DNA of 64,000 nt from Hydractinia symbiolongicarpus (lineage: Eukaryota > Cnidaria > Hydrozoa > Anthoathecata > Hydractiniidae): NCBI RefSeq assembly GCF_029227915.1, contig NC_079877.1, forward strand, positions 16,106,851-16,170,850, in the 5' to 3' direction. The position numbers and the translations under genes were made by a program. How positions within the stretch are numbered: the first letter of the stretch is position 1; every line of letters starts with the position of its first letter. Shown here one piece after another: positions 61,801 through 64,000 of this stretch. The notes beneath the pieces are model-generated. The model searched no databases. It was not told where the DNA came from and saw nothing but the letters and a program-made list of their open reading frames with translations.

Positions 61801-63759
61801 GAATGTTTTCAATGAGCTAGATTTAGATTCGGTAGCTGAAACGATTGATACTTCCTTTTGTTTTGATAAGAAACGTGATTGAGACTGAGATAATGGGTAC
61901 TTTTAACTGTAAATAATAAGAAAATAAAAAAGTAAATTGATTAATTGACAGAATCCATGCTGAAATATAGGTAGAAAAGAGGAGCCTGACTCTATAAGCT
62001 TTCAGAAAATCTCCTGTAAAGTAACCAAAATATCCGAGCTGAACCCTAAATGTTTCTTACATAAAACACGTTTTAAGTAAGAGTTCTGCAACAAGTTTCT
62101 AGTTTTTCAATAAAACGTGTCTACCTATAAAGTGCTGGGGTTTTGTTAACACCCTTCCGTTTTATTGGTATACTTGTAAATTTATTGAAAGAAAATATTT
62201 TTAGAGAGTATTTTTTCAAGACTATATTATGTGGCTTAACATGTTTCTGACGTGGAAACAGGATTGTCAGTACTGTTAAAATTGATAAACTTTGACTATA
62301 TATTTTTTGACTATATATTTCCTTGTCTTGATTTGTGATTTCTATGGTGAAAAAATATCTTGTTCCATTTTTCCTAATGTATACAATTTGTTTGGAATGT
62401 CTTGTTTTCAGTGGTTTGGACAGTTTGTCTGCCTACCAATGTATCAGTTTGATGAAGACGTTGGCACAAGGTGGTCGAACTGTCATTTGCACCATTCACC
62501 AACCTAGTGCGAAGTTGTTTGAAATGTTTGATAAGGTATAGTTGGTGATGTGAATTTTTGTTTTTATTTAATTGAACGTGTTTTTACTGCTGCTGTGCGT
62601 CAAAGTATTTCCATCCACAAGATGTAACTTTTTTATCATTTCTGCACGTTCAAAAACCCATGCAGTTTATATGTTTTTTTTATGTTAGTTGTATATTCTC
62701 ACCACTGGGAATTGTATCTATCACGGTGGACTGTCAAACTTATTACCATACATGGAAACTCAACAGTTGGTTTGTCCGAAATATCACAACCCTGCCGACT
62801 TTAGTAAGATATGTTTTTTGCTTGCTGATTTTTTGAATTATTTTTTTGCAGTAAGCGTAACGATAGGAAAAAGACTGCCCTATTTTTCACTCCCTGATCT
62901 TTCATTCCCCGATCATATGTAGCCCCCACCCTTTTTTAAAAAAGGATGTGGAATAGCATGGTACATGCTTACACCCCTGTATGATGCTGGTGTGCTATGG
63001 GTAGAATTATGCAGAGTACCAAAATTTATGAGAAGTTGACTCGAGTACCAAAATTTATGAGAAGTTGACTCATACACCTACTCAGCTTGTGTTTCTTAAC
63101 ATGTGCTGGTGTGATCCTAACAACAAAACAAAAACAGAGTCAGATGATTGTTACTAAATGTGTTTAAAATTTCATCCTTTCTGATTCGTAAATACATTTC
63201 GCGTAAAGAAAAATTGTAAAAAATATCTACTTCATGTCGGCAAACTTTTATGTTATGCGATTACAGCCTCGCTTACATGTACAACAGCTAATTGCGGCAA
63301 GATGATGCGAAGTAAATTCACATTTCACTTCCAATTAAAATAAAGATCACGAACTTTCGTTAACATGTTGGCATTCACGAAATGCTGATTCTTGTAGTTA
63401 ACCTCTTTTGCAGTGAAATCAAACTTTCAGACCCGGAGCTAAAATAAAGGTCAATGTTGCTACATTGGCGATTTACGTGATTAAATAATGTTTTGAAAGT
63501 AAACACCTGATGAAAACTGTTTGTTATAGTTATCGAAGTAGCGTCAGGAGAATACGGTGACATCACACCAGAACTGGTAAAAGCATGGAAGATACAAGAA
63601 AAACGTGAAGAGCTTCAGCGAATGGAAAATGGAGATTTCGGTATGTCTGAAAACGTGGACGCCATGTTGGCACAACAAATGATGGTATCCATGATTCCTG
63701 GGTGCGGCTTTAAAAATAGTACAGACAGTATGGCCAGTACCTCGAGCCAGACTACGCAG
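55844..63759 (+). CDS. ABCG1/ABCG4-like half transporter, 5' part (first 9 coding exons)
   Basis: ABCG1/4 proteins are half-size ATP-binding cassette transporters that dimerise and export sterols and phospholipids. Exons: 55844-56060, 59576-59650, 60334-60376, 60886-61027, 61409-61465, 61592-61737, 62412-62535, 62689-62803 and 63530-63759, all GT..AG and in phase, 383 codons so far. The nucleotide-binding domain is complete: Walker A GPSGAGKS (95-102), Q-loop YIMQDD (141-146), ABC signature SGGQRKR (200-206), Walker B IIFLDEP (219-225) and switch His256 in [19 protein letters not shown] and EVASGEYGD follow, as in ABCG1/4. The membrane half lies beyond the window, so the gene is partial here. 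Residues 1-60 are divergent. The ATG stands one base after an AG at 55841-55842, a likely splice or trans-splice acceptor. ABCG1 versus ABCG4 cannot be settled from this part. Confidence 0.93.
56061..59575 (+). other. Large first coding intron of the ABCG gene
   Basis: 3.5 kb of very AT-rich intron. The open stretches at 56092-56274, 57223-57444 and 58375-58575 have no family resemblance. No transposon protein was recognised. Confidence 0.6.
59799..59848. repeat. Two adjacent short hairpins in ABCG intron 2
   Basis: ATAAAGCGCCCGGGGCGCTTTAT (59799-59821; quoted here as two arms ATAAAGCGCC and GGGGCGCTTTAT) is almost perfectly palindromic. Nine bases on, CATCTTGACTGTCAAGATG (59830-59848) has perfect 9-base arms around one T. 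They may be an end of a small mobile element. Confidence 0.6.
60100..60235. repeat. GTGCTTATT-containing dispersed repeat fragment
   Basis: The words GGTGCTTATTAGAGC, GGATGCTTATTTACAA, GGGTGCTTATTCCACAGG and CCCTTATTGGGC follow one another after a G-rich run, unlike the surrounding intron. It looks like a fragment of a dispersed non-coding repeat. Confidence 0.4.
63014..63071. repeat. 29-bp tandem duplication in ABCG intron 8
   Basis: GAGTACCAAAATTTATGAGA followed by AGTTGACTC occurs twice in tandem without mismatch, so the duplication is recent. Confidence 0.9.
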
Positions 63760-64000
63760 GTATAAATTCCGTATCTCTAATATCTGTCGTCGTCATGTTT
63801 CGTGAAAGGTGTGGTCATTTATTTTAACACTAATAATTCTAACCTATGAAAATCAGTCAACATTCATAATTTCATGCACGAAACAAAAGAATTAGAATTA
63901 GAAGTTTTAAAAATATCAAGGAAAAATTTATTCGTTGAAGCCCTGGTGTATTTCTCGCCTAATCTTTCGCAAATTTTGATCTCGTGAAATTTATCTTTTT
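63760..64000 (+). other. Start of ABCG intron 9, to window end
   Basis: Intron sequence after the donor CAG|GTATAA. No further exon was seen before the window ends. Confidence 0.6.

Overview
The window is AT-rich eukaryotic DNA from an animal. Genes are split into many short exons with GT..AG introns, and the spaces between them are full of transposon relics, minisatellites and small inverted repeats. The repeat style (jockey/CR1-like LINE, Tigger relic, tRNA-derived SINE, AGCT-rich runs) and the proteins suggest a cnidarian, probably a hydrozoan. That assignment is inference. Exon joins were made by hand from splice sites, reading phase and family similarity.

Layout. (1) 138-3339 (+): complete seven-exon DPAGT1/ALG7, the first enzyme of N-glycan precursor synthesis. 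(2) 7534-20087 (+): complete 22-exon cullin-4, scaffold of the CRL4 ubiquitin ligase. Its first coding intron carries a broken jockey/CR1-like LINE, and its second intron looks like a rare U12-type AT-AG intron. (3) 20.1-36.3 kb: no intact gene recognised. It holds a decayed minus-strand ORF, dispersed repeats, four minisatellite arrays (one rich in the POU octamer ATGCAAAT), a broken FARS2 exon and a Tigger-like terminal repeat. (4) 36.3-36.9 kb: a possible small serine-rich protein gene (-) head-to-head with a 36-codon ORF (+). (5) 37.6-48.8 kb: mobile-element graveyard with a Tigger transposase C-terminus, two direct copies of an unidentified transposon ORF (one interrupted by a tRNA-derived SINE), a 52-53 bp tandem array, an ATG-less 75-codon ORF, an RTE-like LINE tail and a GIY-YIG fragment. 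(6) 49655-53295 (+): complete five-exon RBM42, an RNA-binding protein. (7) 55844-63759 (+), running off the window: the 5' nine coding exons of an ABCG1/ABCG4-like half transporter, covering the whole ATP-binding cassette.

The four main genes are all on the plus strand but have unrelated jobs (glycosylation, ubiquitination, RNA binding, lipid export), so no functional cluster is implied. Each has an AG that could be a 3' splice site 1-43 bases before its start codon. This would fit 5' UTR introns or spliced-leader trans-splicing, which hydrozoans are known to use.
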